A stretch of 64,000 nucleotides of DNA from positions 124,001 to 188,000 of the forward strand of contig FCOD02000012.1 of assembly GCA_001544655.2 (NCBI GenBank), in the 5' to 3' direction. Source of the DNA: Caballeronia turbans. GTDB taxonomy: Bacteria; Pseudomonadota; Gammaproteobacteria; Burkholderiales; Burkholderiaceae. Under the pieces are notes generated by a model. The model worked only from the letters and a program-made list of their open reading frames with translations, searched no databases and had not been told where the DNA came from. Both the position numbers and the translations under genes were made by a program. Shown here piece by piece: positions 37,040 through 45,769 of the stretch. Numbering within the stretch: position 1 is the first letter of the stretch; each line of letters starts with the position of its first letter.

Positions 37040-37789
37040 ATGCAACCGGTAAAGCAACGAAGATTCGAAACACGCACGGCCATCGTGACGGGCGCCGCGC
37101 GTGGCATCGGGCGCGGCATCGCAGAGCGTCTTGCGGACGAAGGCTGCCGCGTCGCCTGTTGGGATATCGATTGTTCACCGCTCGTAGCAGGCGGTCACTC
37201 GCCCGCGGCACTCGTGCAGGCCGTCGATCTTGCCGACGCGCGTTCCGTCGACGCAGCGTTCGCCGCCACGCTCGCGTCGTTCGGTCATGTAGACATACTC
37301 GTGAACAACGCCGGCATCAATGGACCGGTCATGCCTATCGAGGACTACCCGCTCGACGCATGGAACCGCGTTCTCGCCGTCGATCTGAACAGCGTCTTCC
37401 ACACCTGTCGCCTCGCCGTACCACACATGCGCGAACGCGGGGCGGGACGCATCGTCAACGTGGCGTCGATCGTCGGCAAGGAAGGACATCCGAACATTTG
37501 CGCCTATGCCGCGGCGAAGGCGGGTGTCATCGGTCTGACGAAATCGATCGCGCGCGAGCTGGCCGGCACGGGCATCACGGTCAACGGCATCGCGCCTGCG
37601 ATCACCGAAACGGATCTTTTCCGGGAGATGACGGAGGAGCACATCGAGACCAGCAAGGCACGCATTCCGATGGGGCGGTTTTTGACCGTTCCGGAAATCG
37701 CCGCCATGGTGGCGTGGATCGCGAGCGACGAATGCAGCTTCACGACCGGTTTCACCTTCGACCTGTCAGGCGGCCGTGCGACGTATTGA
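37040..37789 (+). CDS. Short-chain dehydrogenase/reductase
   Basis: 249 aa classical SDR. The ATG at 37040 has AAGGA at seven bases; an earlier ATG at 37034 is too close to it. Cofactor motif TGAARGIGRGIAERL, NNAGING, catalytic Ser in VNVASIVGKEG, and Y-A-A-A-K in CAYAAAKAGVIGLTKSIARE are all present, as is a typical FDLSGGRATY end. The acidic residue after strand 2 (WDIDCS) suggests NAD. It starts the plus-strand arm of the island, 60 bp before an MHS transporter gene. Substrate not determinable. Confidence 0.9.
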   Translation: MQPVKQRRFETRTAIVTGAARGIGRGIAERLADEGCRVACWDIDCSPLVAGGHSPAALVQAVDLADARSVDAAFAATLASFGHVDILVNNAGINGPVMPIEDYPLDAWNRVLAVDLNSVFHTCRLAVPHMRERGAGRIVNVASIVGKEGHPNICAYAAAKAGVIGLTKSIARELAGTGITVNGIAPAITETDLFREMTEEHIETSKARIPMGRFLTVPEIAAMVAWIASDECSFTTGFTFDLSGGRATY

Positions 37790-37849
37790 GCCCGCAACCC
37801 AACGCGAGCTTTGTTCCCGATCACCGACAAGACACATGCAGGAGACGAA

Positions 37850-39250
37850 ATGGCACTGACGCATCAGCAGAGCAGCAATCAGGCACGAACCGCCACCGCG
37901 AGCGCGTGGATCGGCTCGGCGCTGGAGTACTACGACTATTTCATTTACGCCCAAGCCGCCGCGCTGGTTTTTCCCCAACTCTTCTTTCCCTCCGGAGACA
38001 GCCGCGTTGCGATCGCCGCGTCGCTCGCGACTTATGGCGTCGGCTATCTTGCACGACCAGTCGGCGCATTCGTGCTCGGCCGTCGTGGCGATACACATGG
38101 ACGCAAGAACCTGCTTCTCACGTGCATGTTCATGATGGGGTTGTCGACACTCGCTGTGGGTCTTCTGCCGACATTCGCGCAAGCGGGCTTCGTAGCGCCG
38201 ATCCTGCTCGTGATCTTGCGGCTCATCCAGGGTTTCGCGGTCGCCGGGGAGATCTCCGGTTCCAGTTCCCTCGTGCTGGAGCATGCGCCGCTCGGCCGTC
38301 GCGGCTACTTCGCCAGTTACGCGATGCAGGGCGTGACCGCCGGACAGGTGTTCGCTGCGGCCATCTTCATGCCGCTCGCCTACTATCTGCCCGAGAAGGA
38401 ATTCCTGACATGGGGTTGGCGCGTACCGTTCCTGCTGAGTGTGCTCGTGCTCGTAGCCGGTTATGTAATTCGGCGCAAAGTGTCGGAGACACCGGCTTTC
38501 GTCGATGAAGCGCAACATCGGCGGATTCCCGCGTCGCCCGTCAAGGAAGCGTTACGCGATGGCTGGCGAGATATCGTGCGCATCGCCGCAATCGCGTTGA
38601 TTGCGATCATCCTCGCGGTGACTTCGATCTTCGGCGCGGCCTATGCGGTGCAGCCCGCTTACGGTATCGGTCTTTCGAAAGGCTTTTTTCTCTGGATTCC
38701 ACTGCTCGCCAATCTGACCGCGATGTTCTTCATTCCCTTCGCAGGCAGTCTGTCCGATCGATGGGGACGCCGGCCGCTCATCATATTCGGCGCGCTTGCA
38801 TCGGGCCTGCTGTCGTATGGGTATCTCTATGCGATCAGTCTGCACAACGCCATGCTGGCGATCGGCATCGCGATCGTAATGTGGGGCGTGGTGTATCAGT
38901 GCTTCAACGCGGTATATCCGAGCTTCATGCCTGAACTGTTCCCGACGCGTATCCGGGTTACCGCCATGGCGATCGGCCAGAACATCGGCACGGCCATCAC
39001 CGCGATCTTGCCGGCGTTCATCGCAGCTGCCGTCCCGCCGGGCACGCAGCACATTCCGTTGATCGTCGGGACGATCACGCTGATCGTCTGCGGTGTCGGC
39101 GCACTGGGTGCATGGACGGCGCGCGAAACCTACCGGCTGCCCGTCAGCGCGCTCGGCCAGCGAGATGCATCGCCGATCAGTCAGGAGGAGTACGACAGCC
39201 TGCGTGCGGACATTCGCAGGAAGAAAACTGCGTCCAATGTTCCCGTATGA
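37850..39250 (+). CDS. MFS transporter, metabolite:H+ symporter type
   Basis: 466 aa, twelve predicted helices. GGAGACGAA precedes the ATG. Family motifs: SALEYYDYFIYAQAAALVFP, the loop RRGDTHGRKN between helices 2 and 3, RLIQGFAVAGEISGSSSLVL, and GSLSDRWGRRPLIIFGALAS between helices 8 and 9. It closely resembles the transporter at 53.0-54.5 kb in the window. Members of this family import carboxylates including aromatic and hydroaromatic acids; here it probably brings in the substrate of the neighbouring enzymes. Confidence 0.9.
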   Translation: MALTHQQSSNQARTATASAWIGSALEYYDYFIYAQAAALVFPQLFFPSGDSRVAIAASLATYGVGYLARPVGAFVLGRRGDTHGRKNLLLTCMFMMGLSTLAVGLLPTFAQAGFVAPILLVILRLIQGFAVAGEISGSSSLVLEHAPLGRRGYFASYAMQGVTAGQVFAAAIFMPLAYYLPEKEFLTWGWRVPFLLSVLVLVAGYVIRRKVSETPAFVDEAQHRRIPASPVKEALRDGWRDIVRIAAIALIAIILAVTSIFGAAYAVQPAYGIGLSKGFFLWIPLLANLTAMFFIPFAGSLSDRWGRRPLIIFGALASGLLSYGYLYAISLHNAMLAIGIAIVMWGVVYQCFNAVYPSFMPELFPTRIRVTAMAIGQNIGTAITAILPAFIAAAVPPGTQHIPLIVGTITLIVCGVGALGAWTARETYRLPVSALGQRDASPISQEEYDSLRADIRRKKTASNVPV

Positions 39251-39278
39251 GGGCGATCTCTGTGTACCGCGGTCCGCG

Positions 39279-39674
39279 TCAGGTGACGGGCGGTACCGCA
39301 CCTTCGAGCAAGGTCTTGACGAGCCGCGCGCGACGCTTTTCGAGGTCCGCGATCTGACGTTCGATAGCTTCGAGCCTTACCCGCTGGACCTCGGTGATCT
39401 GGTCGCATGAGCGGGCGCCTTCGCTCAGAAGCATGCAATCCGGAAAGCCGCGAATATCGTCGATGGTGAAACCGGTCGCGATCATGCGCTGAATCTGCTT
39501 GACCTGCGTTACTGCCTTCTCGGGGAACATGCGATAGCCATTGCTCGCGCGTACCGAGGCGAGCAGACCATGTTCGTCGTAATGCCGGAGCGATCGCACG
39601 CTCGCGCCGGTGAGTTGCGAGAGTTGTCCGATCGTCAGCAGTTCCTGAGAAGACGTGTTTTTCGTGAAAAGCAA
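39279..39674 (-). CDS. MerR-family transcriptional regulator
   Basis: 131 aa, starting with TTG at 39674 and no clear ribosome binding site; the true start could be slightly further in. The helix-turn-helix is LLTIGQLSQLTGASVRSLRH followed by YDEHGLLASVRASNGYR. A coiled dimerisation helix (EAIERQIADLEKRRARLVKT) ends the protein. No cysteine pair typical of metal sensors is seen, so it belongs with the ligand- or redox-independent MerR proteins. It is divergent from an alpha/beta hydrolase gene across a 77-bp gap with a MerR-like promoter. Confidence 0.88.
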   Translation of the reverse strand: MLFTKNTSSQELLTIGQLSQLTGASVRSLRHYDEHGLLASVRASNGYRMFPEKAVTQVKQIQRMIATGFTIDDIRGFPDCMLLSEGARSCDQITEVQRVRLEAIERQIADLEKRRARLVKTLLEGAVPPVT

Positions 39675-39689
39675 GGTAGCACAATTCGC

Positions 39690-39720
39690 TTGACTCTCAC
39701 ATCGGTGTAAGGGTTGAGAC
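39690..39720 (+). promoter_or_regulatory. MerR-type promoter for the hydrolase gene
   Basis: TTGACT (39690-39695) is followed, after a long spacer of about 19-20 bp, by a weak -10 (TGAGAC/GAGACT). The spacer holds TCACAT-CG-GTGTAA, an imperfect inverted repeat. A stretched spacer with a dyad is typical for promoters activated by MerR proteins, and the MerR gene lies divergently next to it. Confidence 0.5.
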
Positions 39721-39751
39721 TAGGCGCACTGACACGCTCTCAGGAAAGACA

Positions 39752-40660
39752 ATGAGCTTACGAACGTTCCTCCACTTTTTGACTTCCGCGTTCTCTGCGG
39801 CGACGCTGTTCGCGTGCGCACCCGACACAAGCGCGCGGCCGGCAAGCTATACGGTTACATCGACGGATGGGGTGAAGCTGGCGGTTCAGGAAAGCGGCAA
39901 TCCGAATGGCCCTCCCATCATTCTGGTGCACGGACTACTCGGCAGCCGCCTGAACTGGGACGCGCAGGTGCAGAGTCCCGAATTGCGCCAATACCGGATC
40001 ATTACGTACGATCTGCGCGGTCATGGTCTGTCGGATAAGCCATCCGGCCCGGAGCCGTATCATGACGGAAACCGTTGGGGGGACGACCTCGCAGCCGTGA
40101 TACAGGGCTCACACGCGCGCAAGCCCGTCGTGGTCGGCTGGTCGCTGGGCGGCGTGGTGATATCGAACTACCTCGCCAAGTATGGCGATCGCGCGATCGC
40201 GGGCGCCGTGTACGTCGACGGCGTGGTCGAACTCGCCCCGGGTCAGATCGTCGATCACCCCGAGGTTTATCGAGACATGAATTCGCCCGATCTGAAGACG
40301 CATCTCGACGGTGAACGCACGTTCGTCGGCCTTTGTTTCAACCATCGGCCTGACGCCGATACATTCGACCGGCTGCTCGCGAACGCCGCGATGGCCTCGT
40401 GGGACATGCAAAAGGAAGTGCCGACGATGACGGTCTTCGCTGCGGAGGGGCTCGGCAAGGCGCGCGTATCGCTGCTCTTCATCTACGGCGGCCATGACGC
40501 GCTGGTCGACAGGCGTGCGACGCTGGCTCGCGCGGCCGTGCTGAATCCACGCATCGTCAGCAAGGAGTACGCGGACTCGGGTCACGCGCCGTTCATCGAG
40601 GAACCCGAGCGTTTCAATCGCGATCTGGCCGAGTTCGTCAGGTCGGTGTCGCAACAATGA
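39752..40660 (+). CDS. Exported alpha/beta hydrolase, probable lipoprotein
   Basis: 302 aa. AGGAAAGAC precedes the ATG. The N-terminus FLHFLTSAFSAATLFAC ends in a lipobox-like cysteine near residue 22. The hydrolase fold shows the oxyanion segment ILVHGLLGSRLNWD, TYDLRGHGLSDKP, nucleophile elbow VVGWSLGGVVISNY, acid LLFIYGGHDALVDR and His in SGHAPFIEEPERF. The catalytic triad is complete. Next to it downstream is another hydrolase gene, and a MerR gene is divergent, so expression is probably MerR-controlled. Substrate unknown; esterase or lactonase are possible. Confidence 0.85.
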   Translation: MSLRTFLHFLTSAFSAATLFACAPDTSARPASYTVTSTDGVKLAVQESGNPNGPPIILVHGLLGSRLNWDAQVQSPELRQYRIITYDLRGHGLSDKPSGPEPYHDGNRWGDDLAAVIQGSHARKPVVVGWSLGGVVISNYLAKYGDRAIAGAVYVDGVVELAPGQIVDHPEVYRDMNSPDLKTHLDGERTFVGLCFNHRPDADTFDRLLANAAMASWDMQKEVPTMTVFAAEGLGKARVSLLFIYGGHDALVDRRATLARAAVLNPRIVSKEYADSGHAPFIEEPERFNRDLAEFVRSVSQQ

Positions 40661-40679
40661 AGTCGCGTCTTACGAGAAG

Positions 40680-41585
40680 GTGACCACGGTGCATGAACTT
40701 GCGCAAGACTTCTTTCCGGGCTTCGCGAAGCTCGACGTCGAAGCGGGCGATGTCTCGTTTCGCGGCAGGATTGGCGGAAGCGGATCGCCGGTTTTGCTGT
40801 TGCACGGCTACCCGCAGACTCACGTTGCGTGGCGATTGATTGCGCCGACGCTTGCGAGGTCGCACACCGTCATCGTGCCGGATCTGCCGGGGTACGGCGA
40901 CAGCCGGACTTGCAACGATCAGCCGCGATGGACCAAACGTCGCGTAGCCAGCGCGCTCGTCGCGCTGATGGACCGACTCGGGCACGAGCGCTTCGCAGTG
41001 GTCGGGCATGATCGCGGCGCTCGGGCCGGATACCGGCTTGCGCTCGACCATCCTCGACGCGTTGCCGCGTATGCCTCGCTGACGGTGATACCGACGCTCG
41101 ATGCATTCGCAGGTATCGACAAGACGTTCGCGTTGAACGCCTGGCACTGGTTCTTCATGGCGCAGCCGGGCGATCTGCCGGAGCGGATGCTTGCGGCTGA
41201 TCCAGACGCTTATCTCGACGCCGCACTGGCGAAGATGGCGGGCGGTCTCGAGCGGATCGATCCTTTGGCACTCGCCGCCTATCGAAGCGCGTTCAGGAAT
41301 CCGCACGTGCGCCACGCCATGTGCGAAGACTATCGCGCCGCTGCTTCCGAGGACCTGGAGCACGATGCAAGCGATTCAGCTGCGGGCCGAAGACTCGCCT
41401 GTCCGGTCCTGGTTCTGTGGAGCGAGAGCGAACAGAAGGGGAGAAGGATCCTGCCCCTTGACGTGTGGTCCCGATGGGCAACGAACGTGACGGGCAAGGG
41501 ATTGCCCGGCGGCCATCTGTTGCCTGAGGATGCCCCGAATGAGGTCTTGATGTCCCTTGAGGATTTTTTGGTCGGACAGGTTTAG
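40680..41585 (+). CDS. Haloacid-dehalogenase-type alpha/beta hydrolase, fluoroacetate dehalogenase-like
   Basis: 301 aa from a GTG; the GTG three codons later has better spacing to GAGAAGG. The active site matches fluoroacetate dehalogenases closely: nucleophile D111 in VGHDRGAR with R112 and R115, the halide pocket H156-W157 in NAWHWFFMAQ, Y218 in CEDYRA, and catalytic H279 in PGGHLLPEDAP. One difference stands out: the usual acid Asp in the L-D-I-x-P-T motif is T135 (SLTVIPT). The gene lies 19 bp behind the previous hydrolase gene. It may be a dehalogenase with altered activity or an epoxide/ester hydrolase relative. Confidence 0.8.
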   Translation: MTTVHELAQDFFPGFAKLDVEAGDVSFRGRIGGSGSPVLLLHGYPQTHVAWRLIAPTLARSHTVIVPDLPGYGDSRTCNDQPRWTKRRVASALVALMDRLGHERFAVVGHDRGARAGYRLALDHPRRVAAYASLTVIPTLDAFAGIDKTFALNAWHWFFMAQPGDLPERMLAADPDAYLDAALAKMAGGLERIDPLALAAYRSAFRNPHVRHAMCEDYRAAASEDLEHDASDSAAGRRLACPVLVLWSESEQKGRRILPLDVWSRWATNVTGKGLPGGHLLPEDAPNEVLMSLEDFLVGQV

Positions 41586-41852
41586 CGTTGGCTTTAGCTC
41601 CAACAGTGTAAATAAGGAGGCCGGTCAGAGAACGGCCGAGAAGGGTCGTGAGGGTGAGTTCACCGTGCAGGTTGCGGCCGTTCGACCCAGCGACGCCGCC
41701 GACGTCAGCAATTCGTCGGACTGCTGTCGTAGGAGTCGGCCAGTTCCAAGGCCCGCAAAGGCCGACTTGGGGCAAGGAGACCGCACGGACGGTCACGACG
41801 AAAAAGATAGAGGAAGACAATGTAACTCCCTTCAACTCAATGGGAGTCTGTC

Positions 41853-42435
41853 ATGGGAGGCAATCTAAGCCGTGAGCCCTGGAACAAAGGCAAGTTGGTT
41901 GGTCAAAAGCCGCCGCTGAAGCCGAAAGACGTCTGGGCAATCCGGATTACCTTCATAACGCGCACGGGTTAATGATCTAGCGCTATTCAATCTTGCGATC
42001 GACAGCAAGCTGCGCGGGTGCGACTTGGTTCAACCTGCATGTTCGCGACGTGACGCATGACAATCAGATATTGCCCCGCGCGATGATAGTGCGGCGCAAG
42101 ACTAAACGGCCCGTGCAGTTCGAGTTTACAGGGCCCGCTCGCCCTGCGGTCGCTGCATGGATTGAAAAAGCTAAGTTGAGGTCCGAGGAGTACCTTTTCC
42201 CAAGCCGCTTTTCTCGGTCGCCGCATATCTCAGCGCGACAGTACGCTCGGAAGGTCGCCCCTTATCCGACCGCTTACGGCGCACACTCGATCCGTCGGAC
42301 GAAGGCGACTTTGATTTGCAAGCGGAAGAAGAACCTCAGAGCGGTTCAATTTCTGCTTGGACATAGCAAGCTCGAAAGCACCGTTCGATACCTCGGCATA
42401 GAGGTCGACGACGCGCTCGAGATTCCCCGAGCAAA
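41853..42435 (+). pseudogene. Tyrosine recombinase (phage-type integrase) with frameshifts and deletion
   Basis: The start MGGNLSREPWNKGKLVGQKP is followed by a stop near 41970. A second frame gives DLALFNLAIDSKLRGCDLVQ, a third LHVRDVTHDNQILPRAMIVR. The C-terminal half reads AYGAHSIRRTKATLICKRKK, then VQFLLGHSKLESTVRYLGIE, with the HxxR, GH and Y positions of tyrosine recombinases. About ten residues are missing before AYGAHS, and the first catalytic Arg region is disrupted. The tail is lost after DALEIPRA. No attachment site or tRNA was seen nearby. Confidence 0.75.
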
Positions 42436-42957
42436 CATAAATCTAAAAAGTCGCGGCCGTTGGACCGGCTGTTTGTCGCTGCGGCCGCTTTCGCGTTTGG
42501 TGCACCGCTCCGTGCGGCCAATCTCCGACGTCCGGCGCCGTCGGTTCATATTCGAGTGACTGTTGATCTCCCTTCTTTGGCCGTTCCTTCAGGCTCGATA
42601 GCAATGGCGACATTCTGCTTACCACGTGGACTCATATCAGCTATCACATGGCGTTGTTGTGGCTTCCCATAGGTGCCGGCACGGTTAAAGCGGTCTATCG
42701 CTATAAGCGGCTGCACCCGGCAACAGATCATTAAAGGCCCTCGCCCTGCGAAACCCGCAGCGCTATCGGTCTACAAAATCGCAAACGTTCTGCCCTAAGT
42801 CGGACATGGTTGATCGCATGCTATTTGGCTGCGTTGCGTCGGTCCAGCCGACCGCGCGGGAGCCAGTCGGCCACAATCGGTGTCATTGGACAGTCACTGG
42901 CGAATCGCTGACAATTGAGCGACCCTGCAACGATGACCTACGGCTGCCGGAAGCGAT
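42436..42957. other. Intergenic with an unidentified membrane-protein relic
   Basis: On the plus strand 42592-42734 is open without a start codon and reads RLDSNGDILLTTWTHISYHM, ALLWLPIGAGTVKAVYRYKR and a stop, probably the tail of a membrane protein. I do not recognise the family. CCGGAAGCGAT at the end of the stretch is the ribosome binding site of the next gene. Confidence 0.3.
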
Positions 42958-43857
42958 ATGCGCCCCAACTTTCTAGTCTCCGACCGCACCGCCCAGTATC
43001 GAACAATCGCGCTGATCCTGATATCAATGTTCTGTTTCGCTGTCGTCGATGCGCTAGGCAAGGCAGTGGCGCTTGGTTATCCAGCGAACGAAGTAACGTT
43101 TTTTCGCATGCTGTTTGGCATCGTGCCTGCGGTCGTTGTCGGCCTTAAAGGCGGAGGGTTATTCGCCCGCGTTAAGAAGGTTGACTTTCGCGGACAGACG
43201 ACGCGTGCGGTCACGCTTCTCGGGGCTTCCGGCCTATTCTTCGCGGGCTTGCCGTACCTGCCATTAAGCGAGGCCGTGGCGATTGTCTACTCGGAGGCGA
43301 TATTCGTCGTTGTCTTCGCCCCGTTGCTCCTCGGGGAGCGCTTGTTTGCGCGGAATGCGGTCGCCGCGTGCGTAGGCTTTGTCGGCGTGCTTCTAGTCGT
43401 CCGGCCTCAAGGTAGCTTGTCGAATCTCATTGGCCCATGTTTGCTCCTTACGAGTGCGTTGTGCGGTGCTCTTTCTATGATTCAAATTCGCAAGCTCAAG
43501 GTTGACGACGACTCAAGCATCACAGTGCTTTTCTTCACGGCTTTCGGCACCGTGGTTACGAGTGTTTCTCTGGTCTTTGCGTGGAGGACGCCGACACTGA
43601 AGGACCTGCTGATCATGGCGTTGTTGGCTCTATTCGCCACGACAGGCCAGCTACTTTTTACGGTCGCGGTACGGCGCGAAAGTGCTGCGAAGCTAGCCCC
43701 CTACACCTATACAAGCATCATTTGGGCAACGTTATTTGGATTTCTCGTGTGGGGCGAAACGTTAGGCTTCGTTTCAGTCCTGGGAATATTGACCATCGTC
43801 GGGAGCTCAATCGCTGTTGCGGTTCGGGAAGAGCCGCCGGAAGGCCCAGCGGTCTAG
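42958..43857 (+). CDS. EamA/DMT-family transporter
   Basis: 299 aa inner-membrane protein with about ten helices in two homologous halves. The first half opens RTIALILISMFCFAVVDALG and ends LLLGERLFARNAVAACVGFV with GVLLVVRP, the typical fifth helix. The second half ends FLVWGETLGFVSVLGILTIV with GSSIAVAVRE. The composition is less GC-rich than its neighbours, and it sits between an integrase relic and an inverted-repeat element, so recent arrival is possible. Substrate unknown; the family exports metabolites or amino acids. Confidence 0.87.
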   Translation: MRPNFLVSDRTAQYRTIALILISMFCFAVVDALGKAVALGYPANEVTFFRMLFGIVPAVVVGLKGGGLFARVKKVDFRGQTTRAVTLLGASGLFFAGLPYLPLSEAVAIVYSEAIFVVVFAPLLLGERLFARNAVAACVGFVGVLLVVRPQGSLSNLIGPCLLLTSALCGALSMIQIRKLKVDDDSSITVLFFTAFGTVVTSVSLVFAWRTPTLKDLLIMALLALFATTGQLLFTVAVRRESAAKLAPYTYTSIIWATLFGFLVWGETLGFVSVLGILTIVGSSIAVAVREEPPEGPAV

Positions 43858-43924
43858 TGACGGACGGCCGAGTCCACGAGCAAAAGCGTTGGCCGGTCGA
43901 TGATTTGGCTAACTGGGACAGCCG

Positions 43925-44107
43925 TTTTTCACTTACCTGGCACAGTTTTCACTTTCCGTGGCACGCGACATCTTTTGTCGGGTGACACCACCAGTGAGAA
44001 AGTGCATCGTTGAAGTTAAAGCGCTTTTCAGAAAGGGCGGCACCGAGCGGCCGGCAGGTGCCACGGAAAGTGCAAATTTCCCGCGCACTGCCGCAGTAAG
44101 TGAAAAA
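43925..44107. mobile_element. Inverted-repeat element of about 183 bp, MITE-like
   Basis: The left end (43925-43964) contains TTTTTCACTTAC and CACTTTCCGTGGCAC. The right end (44058-44107), read on the other strand, contains the same TTTTTCACTTAC and CACTTTCCGTGGCAC with a longer spacer. The left end also repeats TTTTCACTT directly. The core of about 90 bp encodes nothing. Multiple repeats at each end suggest a non-autonomous derivative of an IS21-like element. No target duplication was identified. Confidence 0.65.
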
Positions 44108-44199
44108 TCCTCGGTGTTCCATCGACGCGCCCGGAGTAGACGGAGCATTTGCGTCACAAGTTGCCTGATAAATCCCGGTTGTAATCCGGCGAATGCCTT

Positions 44200-44605
44200 T
44201 GCGCGCGGGGAAACACTGCGAAACGTCAGCGTGCCGCTGGCCAGATCGCGTTCGAAGACAGCGATGTCACCCCGGAACTCGCTGAGCACGTATAGATGGC
44301 GCCCGGAAGGCAGGCGCAAAATGACGCGGACCGAAGCCGCGATCCAGGTCCACCATGTCGACTTCTTTTCGACGTTTGCGTGAGCTTGCCCGTGTGCCGG
44401 TCAATTGCAAATGTGAGCAGGGGAGCGCCGGGAGCCAACGCGTACCTGCGACGAAAGGCGACTGATCCGCAGAAAGCGCTAAAGGCATGACACGGTCCGC
44501 CGCAGGATAGCGATCTAGCGGTGTCAGGCTTCGGGTCCGGCCGTCGAGTCTGAATACGCCTATGTCTCCATCGTCGGCGTACGAAACGAAAGCGAAGTAG
44601 TTCAT
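44200..44605 (-). pseudogene. Lactonase-family beta-propeller (6-phosphogluconolactonase-like), broken
   Basis: From an ATG at 44605 one frame reads MNYFAFVSYADDGDIGVFRL, DGRTRSLTPLDRYPAADRVM and PLALSADQ. The next frame continues APLLTFAIDRHTGKLTQ, and a third gives RHLYVLSEFRGDIAVFERDL with ASGTLTF. These are successive blades of YbhE-type lactonases in the right order. At least two frameshifts are needed to join them, and the C-terminal two thirds are missing. The MITE-like element lies about 95 bp beyond the break. Confidence 0.7.
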
Positions 44606-44818
44606 CTCGCTTTTGCGGAGTATCGGGTCCGACGTCTGATTACATGTTGAACCAAATAGTACGAAACAGCTCCTCACTGCATCAAGCTCCCTAGTATTTT
44701 CCCTTACCGCCAAGCCTGGTTTTCACGCAGATTGTCCTGCGCAATGTCAGTATTGCGTTCATTGCATTGCCAATATGTGCGCGGAATCGTATCGTCGTGT
44801 CCATTCAAGGAGACATTG

Positions 44819-45769
44819 ATGAAGATCGCATTTCTGGGCGCAGGCGCGCTGGGCTGCGCCATCGGCGCTGCGCTGACCGAAGGGGGGCACGAGACGTGGC
44901 TCGTCGACAGGTTCGCCGCGCACGTCGAGGCCATGTCCCGCGACGGCCTGCAGGTCGACGACGAGCGCGGCACGCGCCGCGTCAAGGTGCGCGCGACGAT
45001 GAATCCCGCCGCCGTCGGGCCGGTGGACCTCGTGATCGTCCTGGTCAAATCCTTCCACACCGATTCGGCGATGCGCGGCGCGCTCGACCTCGTCGGCCCC
45101 GAGACGCTTGTGCTCTCCCTTCAGAACGGCCTCGGTCACGAGGATCTGCTCAGCGAGATCGTCGGACGCGAGCGAGTGCTCGCGGGGAAGACCTATGTCG
45201 GTGGAGTGTTGCGCGCACCCGGCCACATCCAGTCCGGCGTTACCGGAAAGATCACAATCATCGGCGAGCTCGACGGCCGCGTGACCCCCCGCGCGCAAGC
45301 GGTGGCGGATGCGTTCAACAGTGCGGGTCTCTCGACCCTGGTCAGCGACAACATCCTCGGCACGATGTGGGACAAGCTGCTGATTAACGTCGCCACCGGT
45401 GCGATTACTGGCATCACCCGTCTGACATATGGGCAGCTTTACAGCGATCCCGTGCTGAAGGCGACGTCGCTCGCTGCCGTTGAAGAAGCGATGACGGCTG
45501 CAAAAGCGGCCGGCATTACGCTGTCCATTACGAATGCCGAAGACGCCTGGAACATGGCCGCCGAAGGACTGCCGGCCGGGTTCAAAACCTCGATGCTGCA
45601 AAGCCTGGAAAATTCCTCCGTCACCGAAATCGACTTCATCAACGGTGCGGTCGTGCGATGGGGCGAGCGGCTGGGCGTGCCGACGCCGGTGAACTCGACG
45701 CTCGTTGCGTGCATAAAAGGCATTGAGCGTGGCATGACTGAGCGCAAGAGAGAGGGGGCCGCGGCATGA
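44819..45769 (+). CDS. Ketopantoate reductase family 2-dehydropantoate 2-reductase-like enzyme
   Basis: 316 aa NADPH-dependent enzyme. The N-terminal Rossmann motif is MKIAFLGAGALGCAIGAALT. LVIVLVKSFHT carries the catalytic Lys, LSLQNGLGHED the conserved Asn, and GTMWDKLLINVATGAITGIT the helical domain pattern, with a C-terminal Glu in ENSSVTEIDFINGAVV. It is the first gene of a tightly packed plus-strand operon; ATGA overlaps the next start. In this setting it probably reduces a catabolic 2-oxo acid instead of making pantoate (inference). Confidence 0.88.
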   Translation: MKIAFLGAGALGCAIGAALTEGGHETWLVDRFAAHVEAMSRDGLQVDDERGTRRVKVRATMNPAAVGPVDLVIVLVKSFHTDSAMRGALDLVGPETLVLSLQNGLGHEDLLSEIVGRERVLAGKTYVGGVLRAPGHIQSGVTGKITIIGELDGRVTPRAQAVADAFNSAGLSTLVSDNILGTMWDKLLINVATGAITGITRLTYGQLYSDPVLKATSLAAVEEAMTAAKAAGITLSITNAEDAWNMAAEGLPAGFKTSMLQSLENSSVTEIDFINGAVVRWGERLGVPTPVNSTLVACIKGIERGMTERKREGAAA

